From Candidatus Methanoperedens nitratireducens (GTDB lineage: Archaea > Halobacteriota > Methanosarcinia > Methanosarcinales > Methanoperedenaceae), in contig DYGR01000002.1 of NCBI GenBank assembly GCA_020724545.1, positions 45,863 through 109,862 of the forward strand: DNA of 64,000 bases, read 5' to 3'. The notes below the pieces were generated by a model. That model was not told where the DNA came from. It was given only the letters and a program-made list of their open reading frames with translations, and searched no databases. Made by a program: the position numbers and the translations under genes. This document shows, piece by piece, positions 43,373 to 52,795 of this stretch (positions are counted from its first letter, which is position 1; every line of letters starts with the position of its first letter).

Positions 43373-43762
43373 TTAGCTGACTATTAATTGACCTTCCATC
43401 CCTGCATTTCTGTGACCTGGCACTTCACACCACATATCAAATGTTCCTGCTTTGTCTGCAACAAATTCCATAACCTGAGTAGTTCCAGCAGGTACTACAT
43501 TCACTCTCTGATTGTACTCTTCAATAAACAGGTTGTGTGTTCCCTGATCATTTATTACTGTTATTCTTACAGTGTCCCCCTTGTTAGCGGTTATTGTTGC
43601 CGGATCTAATTCGAAATTCGATTCTCTTATCGTATATTCTTTAACTTCGCCTGTTGGAGTGATCGGCACAGTGGGTGTGTCTATCTGGTTTTGCGGCTGA
43701 TCTATGCATCCACTTATAAAAATAATCCCTAACAATAGTAGAAATACATTGGATAGTTTCAT
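43373..43762 (-). CDS. cupredoxin (blue copper) lipoprotein
   Basis: 129 residues. A lipobox ISGC follows a hydrophobic signal, so it is anchored outside by lipid. After a Pro/Thr linker comes a plastocyanin-like domain: FELDPATITANKGDTVRI, the first His in GTHNLF, and the C-terminal ligand loop WCEVPGHRNAGMEG giving Cys, His and Met. It should carry electrons as a type 1 copper protein. Cupredoxins are typical of ANME-2d-like archaea. Confidence 0.88.
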   Translation of the reverse strand: MKLSNVFLLLLGIIFISGCIDQPQNQIDTPTVPITPTGEVKEYTIRESNFELDPATITANKGDTVRITVINDQGTHNLFIEEYNQRVNVVPAGTTQVMEFVADKAGTFDMWCEVPGHRNAGMEGQLIVS

Positions 43763-44184
43763 TCCAATTCCCCTGTATTAATACGCTGCTTATTGTAATA
43801 AATATTTCTTTTTGGCGCCTACTAAAGGTTTATATCTAGAAAACTCAAGTTGATTCACTTGTAATTATTGGTGCAATCGGGGCTATGTGTTATTTTAAAA
43901 ATGGGAGGATTTTAATATTCTCAAGGTTCCTCATTTTGAATTCATTCTCTTACCATATTATATCACTCCCTCTTTTGGTTCTTCTATATTTAAACCAGAT
44001 TTATAATAATTAAATCGGTCTCCCCCTGACCGATTCTTATTTACGCAATAATAACTATGATATCCTCTCGGATATCATAGCCGATTAGCTCACTATTACC
44101 CCAATTAATACTCTATATTTCATGCCATAAGAATATTTTGGTAATTAAACGGTTTAACGGTTCATCTTTCAGAAGCTTTTTGAT
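43763..44184. other. gap with hairpins and a decayed small-gene leader
   Basis: No intact gene. On the minus strand, 43959-43977 repeats the leader/ribosome-binding sequence of the two small genes at 44544 and 44736, followed by ATG 43956 and a stop after four codons, so a third copy seems to have decayed. Two hairpins stand upstream: 44013-44035 (8-bp stem, 7-nt loop) and 44055-44080 (11-bp perfect stem CTATGATATCC, loop TCTC). The 51-nt repeat at 44095-44145 is listed separately. Confidence 0.55.
44095..44145. repeat. 51-nt repeat, copy 1
   Basis: About 82% identical by eye to 44793-44843. Each copy lies upstream, on the minus strand, of a copy of the small-gene leader (decayed copy at 43977, gene at 44736), so it may be a duplicated promoter or operator. 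Confidence 0.6.
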
Positions 44185-44544
44185 CTACTCACCTGCTTCA
44201 GCCCTTGCAGCCTCTGCCCGGGCGGTCTCTGGCTTCTCCCTGATGAAATGATAACCCTCTTTTTCCAGCATTGGAGCAAAGCGGTCCCGCCAATCATCAG
44301 CTTCCTCATCGCTTGAGAATGTAATATCCAGGTCTTTTCCTGCACGTATTACGATAACTTCTCCTTTCTCTGGAACAATTCCTCTTGCTGCAGCTCCTCT
44401 GGGTGCAACTCCACCCTTCTTACCGATTTCCCGATAGAACTCGCGACCATAAGTTTCCTTGGTTACTTCACCGCCCTTTTTGCCGGCCTCTTCCACAGTC
44501 ATCTTGCTGGGTTCTTCTTTTCTTTCCTCTTCTCTTTTTGGCAT
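44185..44544 (-). CDS. KGG-repeat stress-type protein with DUF2188-like tail
   Basis: 119 residues, highly charged. Two KGG motifs, EAGKKGGEVTKETYG and EIGKKGGVAPRG, are the con-10/stress-induced repeat. The second part, VIVIRAGKDLDITFSSDEEA and WRDRFAPMLEKEGYH, is homologous to the whole 50-residue protein encoded just upstream. The leader GGGAGTGATATAA before ATG is shared with that gene. The role of KGG proteins is unclear (general stress, nucleic-acid association). Confidence 0.78.
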   Translation of the reverse strand: MPKREEERKEEPSKMTVEEAGKKGGEVTKETYGREFYREIGKKGGVAPRGAAARGIVPEKGEVIVIRAGKDLDITFSSDEEADDWRDRFAPMLEKEGYHFIREKPETARAEAARAEAGE

Positions 44545-44583
44545 TTATATCACTCCCTCTTTTGATTTTAGTCTTCTCTGATT

Positions 44584-44736
44584 CTATTCTTGTCTAACTC
44601 TATATCCACCCTCTTTGAGCTTTGATACAAAGCGCTCTTCCCAATTCCGAGCCTCATCTTCGGTCGGAAATGAGACATTTATGTTACCTGCTCTTGCTCT
44701 CATGAATACATCTTTTTCCGCAGTTCTTCCTGCCAT
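44584..44736 (-). CDS. small paralogue of the C-terminal domain of the KGG protein
   Basis: 50 residues: MAGRTAEKDVFMRARAGNIN and SFPTEDEARNWEERFVSKLK. It matches the C-terminal half of the neighbouring KGG protein (IRAGKDLDITF...DEEADDWRDRF), without the KGG repeats. GGGAGTGAT lies 6 bp before ATG. The stop is 40 bp before the KGG gene start, so they probably share a transcript. Confidence 0.72.
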   Translation of the reverse strand: MAGRTAEKDVFMRARAGNINVSFPTEDEARNWEERFVSKLKEGGYRVRQE

Positions 44737-44792
44737 TTATATCACTCCCTATTTTGAATTTGTTCTTTTAAAGCTAATTTATAGCTTGTTAC

Positions 44793-44843
44793 ATTACCCC
44801 AATTGATGTGTTATATCTCATGCTATAAGAGTATTTTGGTGAT
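44793..44843. repeat. 51-nt repeat, copy 2
   Basis: Partner of 44095-44145. It lies just upstream (minus strand) of the 44736 gene leader; an AAGCTA...TAGCTT inverted repeat stands between repeat and leader at about 44771-44787. Confidence 0.6.
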
Positions 44844-44894
44844 GATGAGCACATCCAATAATTAGCAACAATCATCATCGGGATATCCCTGCCC

Positions 44895-44984
44895 TCACTT
44901 GGCACCAAACCCGCCTCGCAGAAAGCGCCGCAGATCTTCTTCATCCTTATCGTATTCTTCATTATTTTCTTCTGTTTGTTTCAT
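44895..44984 (-). CDS. very small acidic protein
   Basis: 29 residues, MKQTEENNEEYDKDEEDLRR then FLRGGFGAK. GAGGT stands 6 bp before the ATG. Strongly acidic with a basic, glycine-containing end. It is a candidate small protein; there is no homologue I can name, so the call rests on start context and composition. Confidence 0.45.
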   Translation of the reverse strand: MKQTEENNEEYDKDEEDLRRFLRGGFGAK

Positions 44985-45035
44985 AATTTACCTCAATATA
45001 TATTAGATAAGATATAACATGCTCCTATCTTATTT

Positions 45036-45185
45036 TTATAATTTGTATAGTGTCTCTTGTATAGTAAATGCATCCATACCGCAGTGCATGCATGATACCA
45101 TAGCAATTCCTTTAATGAATTCCGCTTTAGTTACTGGCATTTTATGCTTGCATTTTGGGCATTTGTATTGTTTGATAGAGATCAT
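45036..45185 (-). CDS. small zinc-ribbon protein
   Basis: 49 residues: MISIKQYKCPKCKHKMPVTK, then VSCMHCGMDAFTIQE. Two CxxC pairs 24 residues apart predict a zinc ribbon. A G-rich site precedes the start. It is the first of the minus-strand small-gene group. The 45186-45404 stretch upstream contains no gene I can support. Confidence 0.65.
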   Translation of the reverse strand: MISIKQYKCPKCKHKMPVTKAEFIKGIAMVSCMHCGMDAFTIQETLYKL

Positions 45186-45404
45186 GCTATTACCCCCATA
45201 TTAGCAAAGATGATATCAATTGGTTCTTTATTAGCCTTATTAAAGCTTATATTGTATAAAACTTACCCTTAGAGAAGTTATTGATCATTTTGTTATGTTT
45301 TTTGTAAAATAGAAATAAATAGGATAATAAAAATACTCCTTTTTGTTTGTATTCTGATCTTCTCACCTGAATCTGCCCTGGTAGTCTGAACATTAGAATA
45401 TGTG

Positions 45405-45761
45405 CTACATAGTAACACATCTCTCAATTATCTTACTTGTGCGCAGCATCTCCAGCGAGGTGAGCTGTTGATTCGCCTCTGCCTCTGTGACCGTCACCAG
45501 TACAGTAGATTTCGAGGAAGGTACTATCATAATCCTGTGCTTCCTGAAATAAAAAAAAGTCTCCTCAAGACCATCTTTATTCATCTCCCCGAGCACATGC
45601 CTTATTTGCTTCTCCAGCCAGAACATGGTCTCTAAAAGGTGCTCTCTATACTCCCGGGCTCTGAGGATCACAGGCACGCCGTCTATTCTGTAGAGTATGC
45701 ATGCTTCAACCCCCTCGATATCATATAGCGCATCCAGGGCCTCTTCAAGTTCTTTTACCAT
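45405..45761 (-). CDS. roadblock/LC7-like protein
   Basis: 118 residues. LEEALDALYDIEGVEACILY and RIDGVPVI give the N-terminal helix and strands of roadblock/longin-like domains, and the C terminus has MIVPSSKSTVLVTVTEAEAN. Such proteins often regulate small GTPases or ATPases. Its start lies 17 bp inside the RAD55-like ATPase gene, so the two are translationally coupled and may form a pair. Confidence 0.7.
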   Translation of the reverse strand: MVKELEEALDALYDIEGVEACILYRIDGVPVILRAREYREHLLETMFWLEKQIRHVLGEMNKDGLEETFFYFRKHRIMIVPSSKSTVLVTVTEAEANQQLTSLEMLRTSKIIERCVTM

Positions 45762-46674
45762 ATTCTTTATTCTCTTCCCTTATAACCAGATCAAGAATTT
45801 GTGAAGGGTCCTCACTATGGGTCCAGTTCTTCTGCAAAGCTCTGATCCTTGCCGACAATCTCTCTCCGATTGCTCCCATAGTTCTTGCTTTTTCGATTGC
45901 CTCCTTAAACTTCTCATCAAATTTAGTTTTTGGTCTTACTCGATCTATCTGTTTCTCTGATGCCTTTATAACAATTCCCAATCCCGTCTCTATATAATAA
46001 GGGTAAAGACCAGAATCATGCTTTGAGCCCCTGTGCTTCATGATTCTAAGTGTTCTATCATACATTTCACCAAAACCAAGATTTTGCATATATATTACAG
46101 TGTCAGCTAAATAGAGGGGCATTGTTGGGCTCTCAGATAAGTACGGCTTATCTATTGAGGACATAATACTGTATGTTGGCGTGACATCTACCGGGTCCTC
46201 AAGCGTTACCAGGGCAGTACCGATCTTGCGCAATTCCTGGAATATAGTGCTCAGGGATTTTCTCCTCTCTTTTTCAGAATAAAAAGTCGGATATGTCAAT
46301 GGATCAATTACTACTCTCAGGTTTTGAGCGGGCATTGATTTTTTAATCATCTCTACAAGATCCAGAGCAGGAAATGTGAGATCTTCTCCAAAAAGATGGA
46401 TTATCTTCAGGTTCCCTTGCTCAATATGATACTCAATCTCTCCCCATCCCATATCCCAGCAGTCCCTGATTATCTGCTCCTCCGACATCTCAAAGGAGAC
46501 GTAGACTACTTTTTCACTGCGATTGAGGCCAAATAGCGAATACTGCAATGCGAAGGTAGTTTTTCCAACACCTGTGCCTCCGCGGACTATGTTTATAGTA
46601 TTATCTCGAAAGCCGCTGCCCATCAGATCATCAAGACCATATATTCCCGTAGGAACTCTACCCGTTTTTATCAT
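45745..46674 (-). CDS. RAD55/KaiC-like RecA-superfamily ATPase
   Basis: 309 residues. GLDDLMGSGFRDNTINIVRG, Walker A GGTGVGKTT and Walker B-like LRVVIDPLTYP, with EEQIIRDCWDMGW typical of archaeal KaiC-like single-domain proteins. The C-terminal 85 residues form a charged helical extension. These ATPases are thought to act in signalling; no output gene is recognisable here. Its promoter carries an inverted repeat around the TATA box. Confidence 0.85.
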   Translation of the reverse strand: MIKTGRVPTGIYGLDDLMGSGFRDNTINIVRGGTGVGKTTFALQYSLFGLNRSEKVVYVSFEMSEEQIIRDCWDMGWGEIEYHIEQGNLKIIHLFGEDLTFPALDLVEMIKKSMPAQNLRVVIDPLTYPTFYSEKERRKSLSTIFQELRKIGTALVTLEDPVDVTPTYSIMSSIDKPYLSESPTMPLYLADTVIYMQNLGFGEMYDRTLRIMKHRGSKHDSGLYPYYIETGLGIVIKASEKQIDRVRPKTKFDEKFKEAIEKARTMGAIGERLSARIRALQKNWTHSEDPSQILDLVIREENKEYGKRT

Positions 46675-46697
46675 TGATTAGTCTCCAATGTATATGT

Positions 46698-46725
46698 TTG
46701 TAGCATATTTATACTTTTGCTACAA
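46698..46725. promoter_or_regulatory. inverted repeat flanking the TATA box of the RAD55-like operon
   Basis: TTGTAGC (46698-46704) and GCTACAA (46719-46725) enclose, on the minus strand, AGTATAAATATG. The start codon is at 46674, so transcription would start close to it. The arrangement fits a repressor operator over the TATA box. Confidence 0.5.
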
Positions 46726-46757
46726 TAAGTAAAATAGATGAGAATGGAGATTGATAG

Positions 46758-46997
46758 TTATTTCTCCAGCGTGTTCTCTTCATGCAACTCAAATGGCTCA
46801 GATCTCAATCCATTATTCTCTTCTATTAGTTTATCCACTCTCTGCTGGGCATTTTTCAACATGGTATCACATTCTTTGACAAGTCTTATTCCCTTATCAA
46901 AAAGCAAAAGGCTCTCATCAAGAGAAAGCTGCCCTCGCTCAAGCCTTTCCACTATGTTCTCAAGTTCCATAAGTGACTCTTCAAAGCTCATTTCCAT
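46758..46997 (-). CDS. xseB: exodeoxyribonuclease VII small subunit
   Basis: 79 residues. [20 protein letters not shown] and SLDESLLLFDKGIRLVKECD are the XseB signature. It overlaps xseA by 10 bp. ExoVII degrades single-stranded DNA from both ends; several small subunits bind one XseA. The gene pair is bacterial in distribution with some methanogen-lineage members. Confidence 0.92.
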   Translation of the reverse strand: MEMSFEESLMELENIVERLERGQLSLDESLLLFDKGIRLVKECDTMLKNAQQRVDKLIEENNGLRSEPFELHEENTLEK

Positions 46998-48205
46998 TTG
47001 TATACCTCCTTATCATTTACATTGCACCTGATCCTTCCATCATTTACAATTATCTGAATCTCATCCTGTTTTTCAACATCATGGATACTTCTTAGAGGTA
47101 TTTTATCTGGCAGCTTCAATGCTATGCTGTAACCCCTTGAGAGAGTACCAAGTGGACTGACCGCATCAAGTTTGCCCGCATGCACCATGAACAAAGATAT
47201 CTTTATCTCCAGTATCTTCCGCATACCCATGATCTGTCTCTGGGCGATTTCATCAATGTACTGCATATAATGTGATAATCGCTCCATGAGTAAACACGGC
47301 TCGATATTCGCTCTTAACTCAGATAGATGAGACATCCTGTCATTTAGGATGCATAGCTGTTTTTCGATTAACCTGTACTTTAACCTGTTGATTTGATTGA
47401 GCAGCTCCTGCCTATCAGGGACGGCGATCTCTGCTGCAGCGGATGGGGTCGGGGCACGAACATCTGCTACAAAATCAGCAATAGTATAATCTGTCTCATG
47501 TCCCACGGCAGATATAATCGGGATCTTTGAATTGAAGATCGCCCGCGCCACAATCTCTTCATTGAAAGCCCAGAGATCCTCTATAGAACCTCCGCCCCTG
47601 CCCATAATTATCAGATCAACACCAGTGTTGTTCAGCACAGAGATTGAGCGCACTATGCTTTTAGCGGCAGTCTCGCCCTGCACTATCGTAGGGATAAACA
47701 ACACGCTTGTGGAGAATCGGCGTTTTACAACAGTCAGTATATCATGAATGACCGCCCCTGTAGGTGATGTTGCCACGCCTATCTTCTTTGGGAATCTTGG
47801 CAGTGGTTTTTTATGCACAGGAGAGAACAAACCTTCGATTTCAAGTTTATTCTTTAATTGCTCATATGCCTTATAAAGTTCCCCGATACCATCAGGTCGA
47901 ATCGCTCTTACCTTGAACTGGTACTGGCCTCTTTGCTCATATACATCTATATCTCCAAGGACAATCACCTTCATTCCGTGTCTGGGCTCAAACCTGAGGT
48001 TTTGACCGTACCATCTAAACATAACGCACTGCAACTGGCTGCTCTTATCCTTCAGGGTAAAATAGCGATGGCCAGAGCTATGGTTCGTGAAGTTCGATAT
48101 CTCACCCCTTATCCATACATCATTCAGTTGACTGCCTGTTAGTATACTCTTTACCGCCAGGGTGAACTCGTGGACAGCATAGATGCCTTTCTCTTCAAAG
48201 AGCAT
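46988..48205 (-). CDS. xseA: exodeoxyribonuclease VII large subunit
   Basis: 405 residues. N-terminal OB fold ([35 protein letters not shown]), then the nuclease core: [56 protein letters not shown] and [11 protein letters not shown]. Length is slightly short because the C-terminal helical region is reduced. Coupled to xseB. The upstream neighbour is the bifunctional nuclease-like gene. Confidence 0.93.
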   Translation of the reverse strand: MLFEEKGIYAVHEFTLAVKSILTGSQLNDVWIRGEISNFTNHSSGHRYFTLKDKSSQLQCVMFRWYGQNLRFEPRHGMKVIVLGDIDVYEQRGQYQFKVRAIRPDGIGELYKAYEQLKNKLEIEGLFSPVHKKPLPRFPKKIGVATSPTGAVIHDILTVVKRRFSTSVLFIPTIVQGETAAKSIVRSISVLNNTGVDLIIMGRGGGSIEDLWAFNEEIVARAIFNSKIPIISAVGHETDYTIADFVADVRAPTPSAAAEIAVPDRQELLNQINRLKYRLIEKQLCILNDRMSHLSELRANIEPCLLMERLSHYMQYIDEIAQRQIMGMRKILEIKISLFMVHAGKLDAVSPLGTLSRGYSIALKLPDKIPLRSIHDVEKQDEIQIIVNDGRIRCNVNDKEVYKWK

Positions 48206-48265
48206 GGCCTTAGAATCTACCCTGGTAGTTATCTGGTTTACTATAGCAAGGTGAAAGTATTCGAA

Positions 48266-48724
48266 TTAAGAGAGATAATTATCAAGTGATATAGTACCCT
48301 CTAGCTCTTCCTTATCGATCAGGGCTGCAGAGAGTACGCTTTCCCTGACATGGATGGGTGCATCGCAGCGAAGCGCAATGGCTATGCAATCGCTCGGTCT
48401 TGCATCTAACTCAAATTTCTTCTCATCCATCGAGACAGACATTCTTGCATAGTAAACTCCATCGTTCAGTTCATCTATAAGGATATCATCGATCTTTGAA
48501 CTCGTGCGCTCAAGCAGAGAAATAAAAAGATCATGCGTCATCGGTCTTGGCGGGATTTCATGATTTAAAGCGGCGTTTATGGATATCGCCTCAGATAATC
48601 CGATATATATTGGCATTATGCGTTTTGCACTGTCTTCAAGAAGCACCAGTGGCACCGGGCCACCTTGTTTCTCAATGAGATACACACCTTTTATAGTAAC
48701 TGGCAGAATTGTCCCGTTCATCAT
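48266..48724 (-). CDS. bifunctional nuclease family protein (DUF151)
   Basis: 152 residues. VPLVLLEDSAKRIMPIYIGL and RPMTHDLFISLLERTSSKID followed by LDARPSDCIAIALRCDAPI are the BFN signature. Some members show RNase/DNase activity. It is separated from xseA by 60 bp and divergent from the small membrane protein gene, with a TATA-like stretch on both sides of the 48725-48813 gap. Confidence 0.88.
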   Translation of the reverse strand: MMNGTILPVTIKGVYLIEKQGGPVPLVLLEDSAKRIMPIYIGLSEAISINAALNHEIPPRPMTHDLFISLLERTSSKIDDILIDELNDGVYYARMSVSMDEKKFELDARPSDCIAIALRCDAPIHVRESVLSAALIDKEELEGTISLDNYLS

Positions 48725-48813
48725 AGTATTATTAATAGGAGGGATAATAAGTTTTCCTATAGCACATTAAAAAACTTTATATGGGATAAAACAATAAGAC
48801 AGTAGGTGATAAT

Positions 48814-49059
48814 ATGTCTTCAACAAGTAATATATTAAAGATGTTGGCAGGTATAGTTATCCTGGCAATCGGTATTATCTGGTACACTGGTCCTCAAATA
48901 GGTGGATTCTTTGGCTACTGGGAAGAACTTAAAATTCTATTGAAAGGCACTATCGGTCTCTTTCTCCTGTTCGTAGGATTGATCATCGCATGGATGGGCT
49001 ATGACGATTACAAGATGGATATAGAGATGGCAAAGGAAAAGAAAGAAGCTAAAGAATAA
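48814..49059 (+). CDS. small two-helix membrane protein
   Basis: 81 residues. Two hydrophobic segments (about 8-26 and 43-66) with a short loop containing GGFFGYWEELKILLKG and a charged end (MAKEKKEAKE). No family recognised. TATA-like CTTTATATGG lies near 48775-48784, and TAGGTGAT precedes the start. Confidence 0.68.
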   Translation: MSSTSNILKMLAGIVILAIGIIWYTGPQIGGFFGYWEELKILLKGTIGLFLLFVGLIIAWMGYDDYKMDIEMAKEKKEAKE

Positions 49060-49068
49060 TCCAGATAA

Positions 49069-49725
49069 CTAAAAGCGATCAATCTTCATTTGGTTTTTCT
49101 TAAATTTTTCAAGCAGCCTCTTTGCAGTTTCCCATGAGCTTCTCGAAAATTCCGGAAGCGAACCATGATCTGCAATCCATTTCTCAAGGAACCTGATAGT
49201 CTTTGGGTCTGAGGGATATCCGCTTCCGATCTCAGAACCAACTGTTTTTTCTATTTCTTTAATCAATGCATCCCTTTGCACTTTTGCAAGGATAGAGGCC
49301 GCGGATACAATCGGGTATTTCTTATCTGCATCATGCTCAGATGTGATCTCTACCTCTCCTGTATATCTTCTCTTTATATTCTCCCCGAAGCGCAGAGCAT
49401 TGATATCCGCTGCATCCACTACAGCATGACCCGGTCTTAGCTCATCAAGGACTTTCACAAAGCATGCTACCATTATTTCATTCATTGTCATTACTTTTCT
49501 AAGTTGATCTATCTGGAGGGGACTGACCTCCAGTATATAATACCTGTCTGCAAGCTCTTTAATCCCGATTGCAAGAGCCTCCCGCCTTTTAGGTGTCAGT
49601 TGTTTTGAATCTTTTACACCAAGGCTGACCAGTGCACCAAGTTCTTTCTCATCCAGCAGTATACCTGCAACGCACATGGGGCCAAGTACAGGCCCTTTTC
49701 CTGCCTCATCTATTCCTGCGATCAT
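49069..49725 (-). CDS. rnhB: ribonuclease HII
   Basis: 218 residues. The catalytic acidic residues are in IAGIDEAGKGPVLGP (Asp, Glu), AVVDAADINALRF and the SEHDADKKYPIVSAASILAK region. GSGYPSDPKTIRFLEKW is the C-terminal substrate region of archaeal enzymes. It removes RNA from RNA-DNA hybrids and single ribonucleotides. It may be co-transcribed with the upstream isochorismatase-like gene, 10 bp away. Confidence 0.94.
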   Translation of the reverse strand: MIAGIDEAGKGPVLGPMCVAGILLDEKELGALVSLGVKDSKQLTPKRREALAIGIKELADRYYILEVSPLQIDQLRKVMTMNEIMVACFVKVLDELRPGHAVVDAADINALRFGENIKRRYTGEVEITSEHDADKKYPIVSAASILAKVQRDALIKEIEKTVGSEIGSGYPSDPKTIRFLEKWIADHGSLPEFSRSSWETAKRLLEKFKKNQMKIDRF

Positions 49726-49735
49726 TAAAATTCAT

Positions 49736-50263
49736 CTACAGTGCTTTATCTGAGCTTGTTATTTCTGCACCATAGATGTTTTTCATGTATTTAATTGCCT
49801 GTTCCTGGGCTCTCTCATCGATCGAAGCCGTACAATCCTGGGGCACGATTGTTCTGTACCCTGAAAAATAAGCATGACCGACATTATTCTGAACACAGAT
49901 ATCTGTACTGACACCCAGAATGATCAGGGTGTCCACGCCCAGTCTTTTAAGAACGGATGGGAGTTCAGTATCCACAAACCCGCTGTACCATCTCTTCTCG
50001 ATTACGATATCGGTCTTCTCAGGTTCAAGTTCAGGTACTATCTCTGAGCCTCCGGTGCCTTTCATGGCATGCTCTCCCCAGATATCCATCTCCCGATCAG
50101 CCGCAGTATGGGCATCACGCAGATATATAATTGGAATGCCCTGCTCTCTTGCCTTTTTTATAAGGTTCGCTACATTCGGCACGATTCTCTGGGCCTGAGC
50201 GCTTCCGAGTTTTCCAGTGACAAAATCATTTATCATGTCCACGACGATAATGGCTTTCTTCAT
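49736..50263 (-). CDS. isochorismatase-family cysteine hydrolase (nicotinamidase-like)
   Basis: 175 residues. The catalytic triad is visible: Asp in AIIVVDMINDF, Lys in VIEKRWYSGF and Cys in GVSTDICVQNN. The cis-peptide GVSTD is conserved. Nicotinamidase is the nearest well-known activity, but the metal-site His/Asp set (DAHTAADREM) is not clear enough to be sure. ATG 50263 has a GAGTGG site; the frame also extends to 50290. Confidence 0.82.
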   Translation of the reverse strand: MKKAIIVVDMINDFVTGKLGSAQAQRIVPNVANLIKKAREQGIPIIYLRDAHTAADREMDIWGEHAMKGTGGSEIVPELEPEKTDIVIEKRWYSGFVDTELPSVLKRLGVDTLIILGVSTDICVQNNVGHAYFSGYRTIVPQDCTASIDERAQEQAIKYMKNIYGAEITSSDKAL

Positions 50264-50416
50264 GCTTCCACTCAGGGTTAATGTAGACATATATTAACTT
50301 AAGTCTTTGGGTTACTTAAAGTATATAATTGACGATAATGATAAATATAAATAACATTTAAGTATATTAGTGTAGATTATAGGGTTAGACCCATTCACAA
50401 TCATTGGAGATAATAG

Positions 50417-52795
50417 ATGATAATTAAGAAAGGAAGCTTCGTAATAGAAGGACTGGAGAATGTTCAGATAAACATAGGCAGGATAGTTGAGCACGGGCAT
50501 GAAGCTGGATCTGAGGTGGAGGGACCTACGCCCAGGCCTGAGATTATAAGCTTAAGAGACTGGGACTATCGCCTGCTTGATAGATATAATCCTGTATACA
50601 CGCCCACAAGCGATATGTGCGATTACTGTACATACGGGAAATGCGACCTAACAGGCAACAAGGAGGGAGCATGCGGCATTGACCTAGAGGGCCAATCCGC
50701 AAGACAGGCCCTGATTACCAGCATAATGGGAGCAGCATGCCACACAGCCCACGGGCGCCATCTCCTTAATTACCTTATTAAAAAATACGGCGAAGATCAT
50801 TCAATAGATGTTGGCCCAAGTAATTTAAAAGCCCCGCTTACAGAGACAATAATGGGCATCCAGCCAGTAACTATAGGCGATTTTCTCCCCGTGCTTGATT
50901 ATGTTGAAGAGCAATTGACCCAGCTTATGGCATCCGCCAATACAGGACAGGAAGGCGCAGCGCGGGATTTTGAATCCAAGACGCTTCATGCCGGAATGCT
51001 TGATCACCTGGGAATGGAAGTGGCTGATATCACCCAGATCTCATGCCTGGGACTTCCAAAATCGGATGAAAACACACCCCTGGCAGAGATAGGGATGGGT
51101 ATCCTTGACAATCAAAAGCCTGTGGTAATATGCGTGGGGCACAACATTGCTGCACCAGCGTATATTCTGGACTATATGGATAGAGAGGGGTTGTTTGATA
51201 AAATAGAGATTGCAGGGCTGTGCTGTACTGCCCATGATATGACCCGGTATAACAAGACCGCCAAGATCATCGGCACTATGAGCAAGGAATTAAAATACAT
51301 TAGATCAGGCATACCCGATGTACTTGTTACTGATGAGCAGTGCGTTCGGGCAGATATATTGAAGGAAGCAAAAAAACTTCATATTCCTGTAATAGCCACC
51401 AATGAAAAAATCACATACGGTCTGCCTGACCGCTCAAATGACAGCGTTGATGCGATTATAGATGACCTTGTGAGCGGAAAACACGCCGGTGCTCTGATTC
51501 TTGATCTTGAGAAGGTAGGAGACCTGGTTCCAGAGCTTGCCATGAAAATGTGGCCCATAAGGAAAGCCAAAGGATTGACTGCGCTTCCAGATGAGAATGA
51601 ATTCAAGAGACTCGTTGCAAAATGCACAAAATGTCTTCAGTGCACCCGGGACTGTCCACAGGGTCTGCCTATCGCAGATGCGATGGTGGCGGCAGTAAGC
51701 GGTGACCTTGCGCCATTTGAGATACTGCACGACAAATGCATCGGCTGCGGGCGGTGCGATTACAGTTGTCCTGTGGATATCCCTGTGCTGAATGTGATCG
51801 AAAAAGCATCCCAGCGTGTAATAAGAGAAGAGAGGGGCAAGGTCAGGATTGGAAGAGGACAGATAGGCGACCCTGAGATACGTGAAGAGGGGAGAAACCT
51901 TGTACTCGGCACCACGCCAGGCGTGCTTGCCTTTGTGGGCTGCGGCAATTATCCAGATGGTACGAGAGATGTATACGATATGGTTGAAGAGATGCTCCAG
52001 CGCAGTTATATCATCGTATCATCAGGCTGTGCTGCTATGGATATAGGAATGTATAAGGATAAGGAAGGAAAAACACTTTATGAGCGCTATCCTGGCAGGT
52101 TTATAAAAGGCAATCTTCTGAACACAGGCTCATGCGTTTCAAATTCTCACATCGCTGCAACCACAATAAAAGTGGCATCCATATTCGCAGGAAGAAAAAC
52201 GAAAGGAAACTGGGAGGAGATTGCTGATTATGTGCTGAACAGGATTGGAGCAGTTGGAGTAGCATGGGGTGCGTACTCGCAGAAGGCTTTTGCGATCGCC
52301 ACAGGATGCAACAGGCTTGGTATTCCTGTAGTTGCCGGGCCGCACGGGACTAAATACAGGCGAGCTTTCATAGGCAAGCCATACAGGAAAGAGAACTGGA
52401 ATATACTGGATGCAAGGGATGGCTCTGTGGTCAATGTTGAACCTGCGCCCGAGCATCTCCTGATCACGGCAGGGACAAAAGAAGAGCTGATGCCGCTTCT
52501 TGCAAAACTGTGCTTCAGGCCAAGCGATAACAGCCTTGGAAGGGCTATAAAACTCACACACTATATAGAACTGAGTGAGAAATATCTCAAAAAGATGCCT
52601 GATGACTGGCATACCTATGTACGAAGCGAGGCCGATCTCCCTGTTGCGAAGAGGGAGCAGCTCATGAAGTTACTTGAGGGGAAGGGATGGAGGATCGACT
52701 GGGATAAGAAAAAGATAACAGAAGGACCGCTGAGGAAGGTCGATGTCTCACTCCAGCCTACCAATGTTCCCAGGCTGTGCAAGGGGGGTCAATAA
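50417..52795 (+). CDS. cdhA: CO dehydrogenase / acetyl-CoA decarbonylase-synthase alpha subunit
   Basis: 792 residues. [20 protein letters not shown] binds the B/D clusters; [13 protein letters not shown] and [13 protein letters not shown] are the two extra ferredoxin clusters of the archaeal subunit. C-cluster ligands fall in [31 protein letters not shown] and [10 protein letters not shown]. It oxidises CO or reduces CO2 at a Ni-Fe-S centre. It is followed at once by cdhB. The 127-bp divergent gap upstream holds A/T-rich promoter-like sequence. Confidence 0.96.
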   Translation: MIIKKGSFVIEGLENVQINIGRIVEHGHEAGSEVEGPTPRPEIISLRDWDYRLLDRYNPVYTPTSDMCDYCTYGKCDLTGNKEGACGIDLEGQSARQALITSIMGAACHTAHGRHLLNYLIKKYGEDHSIDVGPSNLKAPLTETIMGIQPVTIGDFLPVLDYVEEQLTQLMASANTGQEGAARDFESKTLHAGMLDHLGMEVADITQISCLGLPKSDENTPLAEIGMGILDNQKPVVICVGHNIAAPAYILDYMDREGLFDKIEIAGLCCTAHDMTRYNKTAKIIGTMSKELKYIRSGIPDVLVTDEQCVRADILKEAKKLHIPVIATNEKITYGLPDRSNDSVDAIIDDLVSGKHAGALILDLEKVGDLVPELAMKMWPIRKAKGLTALPDENEFKRLVAKCTKCLQCTRDCPQGLPIADAMVAAVSGDLAPFEILHDKCIGCGRCDYSCPVDIPVLNVIEKASQRVIREERGKVRIGRGQIGDPEIREEGRNLVLGTTPGVLAFVGCGNYPDGTRDVYDMVEEMLQRSYIIVSSGCAAMDIGMYKDKEGKTLYERYPGRFIKGNLLNTGSCVSNSHIAATTIKVASIFAGRKTKGNWEEIADYVLNRIGAVGVAWGAYSQKAFAIATGCNRLGIPVVAGPHGTKYRRAFIGKPYRKENWNILDARDGSVVNVEPAPEHLLITAGTKEELMPLLAKLCFRPSDNSLGRAIKLTHYIELSEKYLKKMPDDWHTYVRSEADLPVAKREQLMKLLEGKGWRIDWDKKKITEGPLRKVDVSLQPTNVPRLCKGGQ

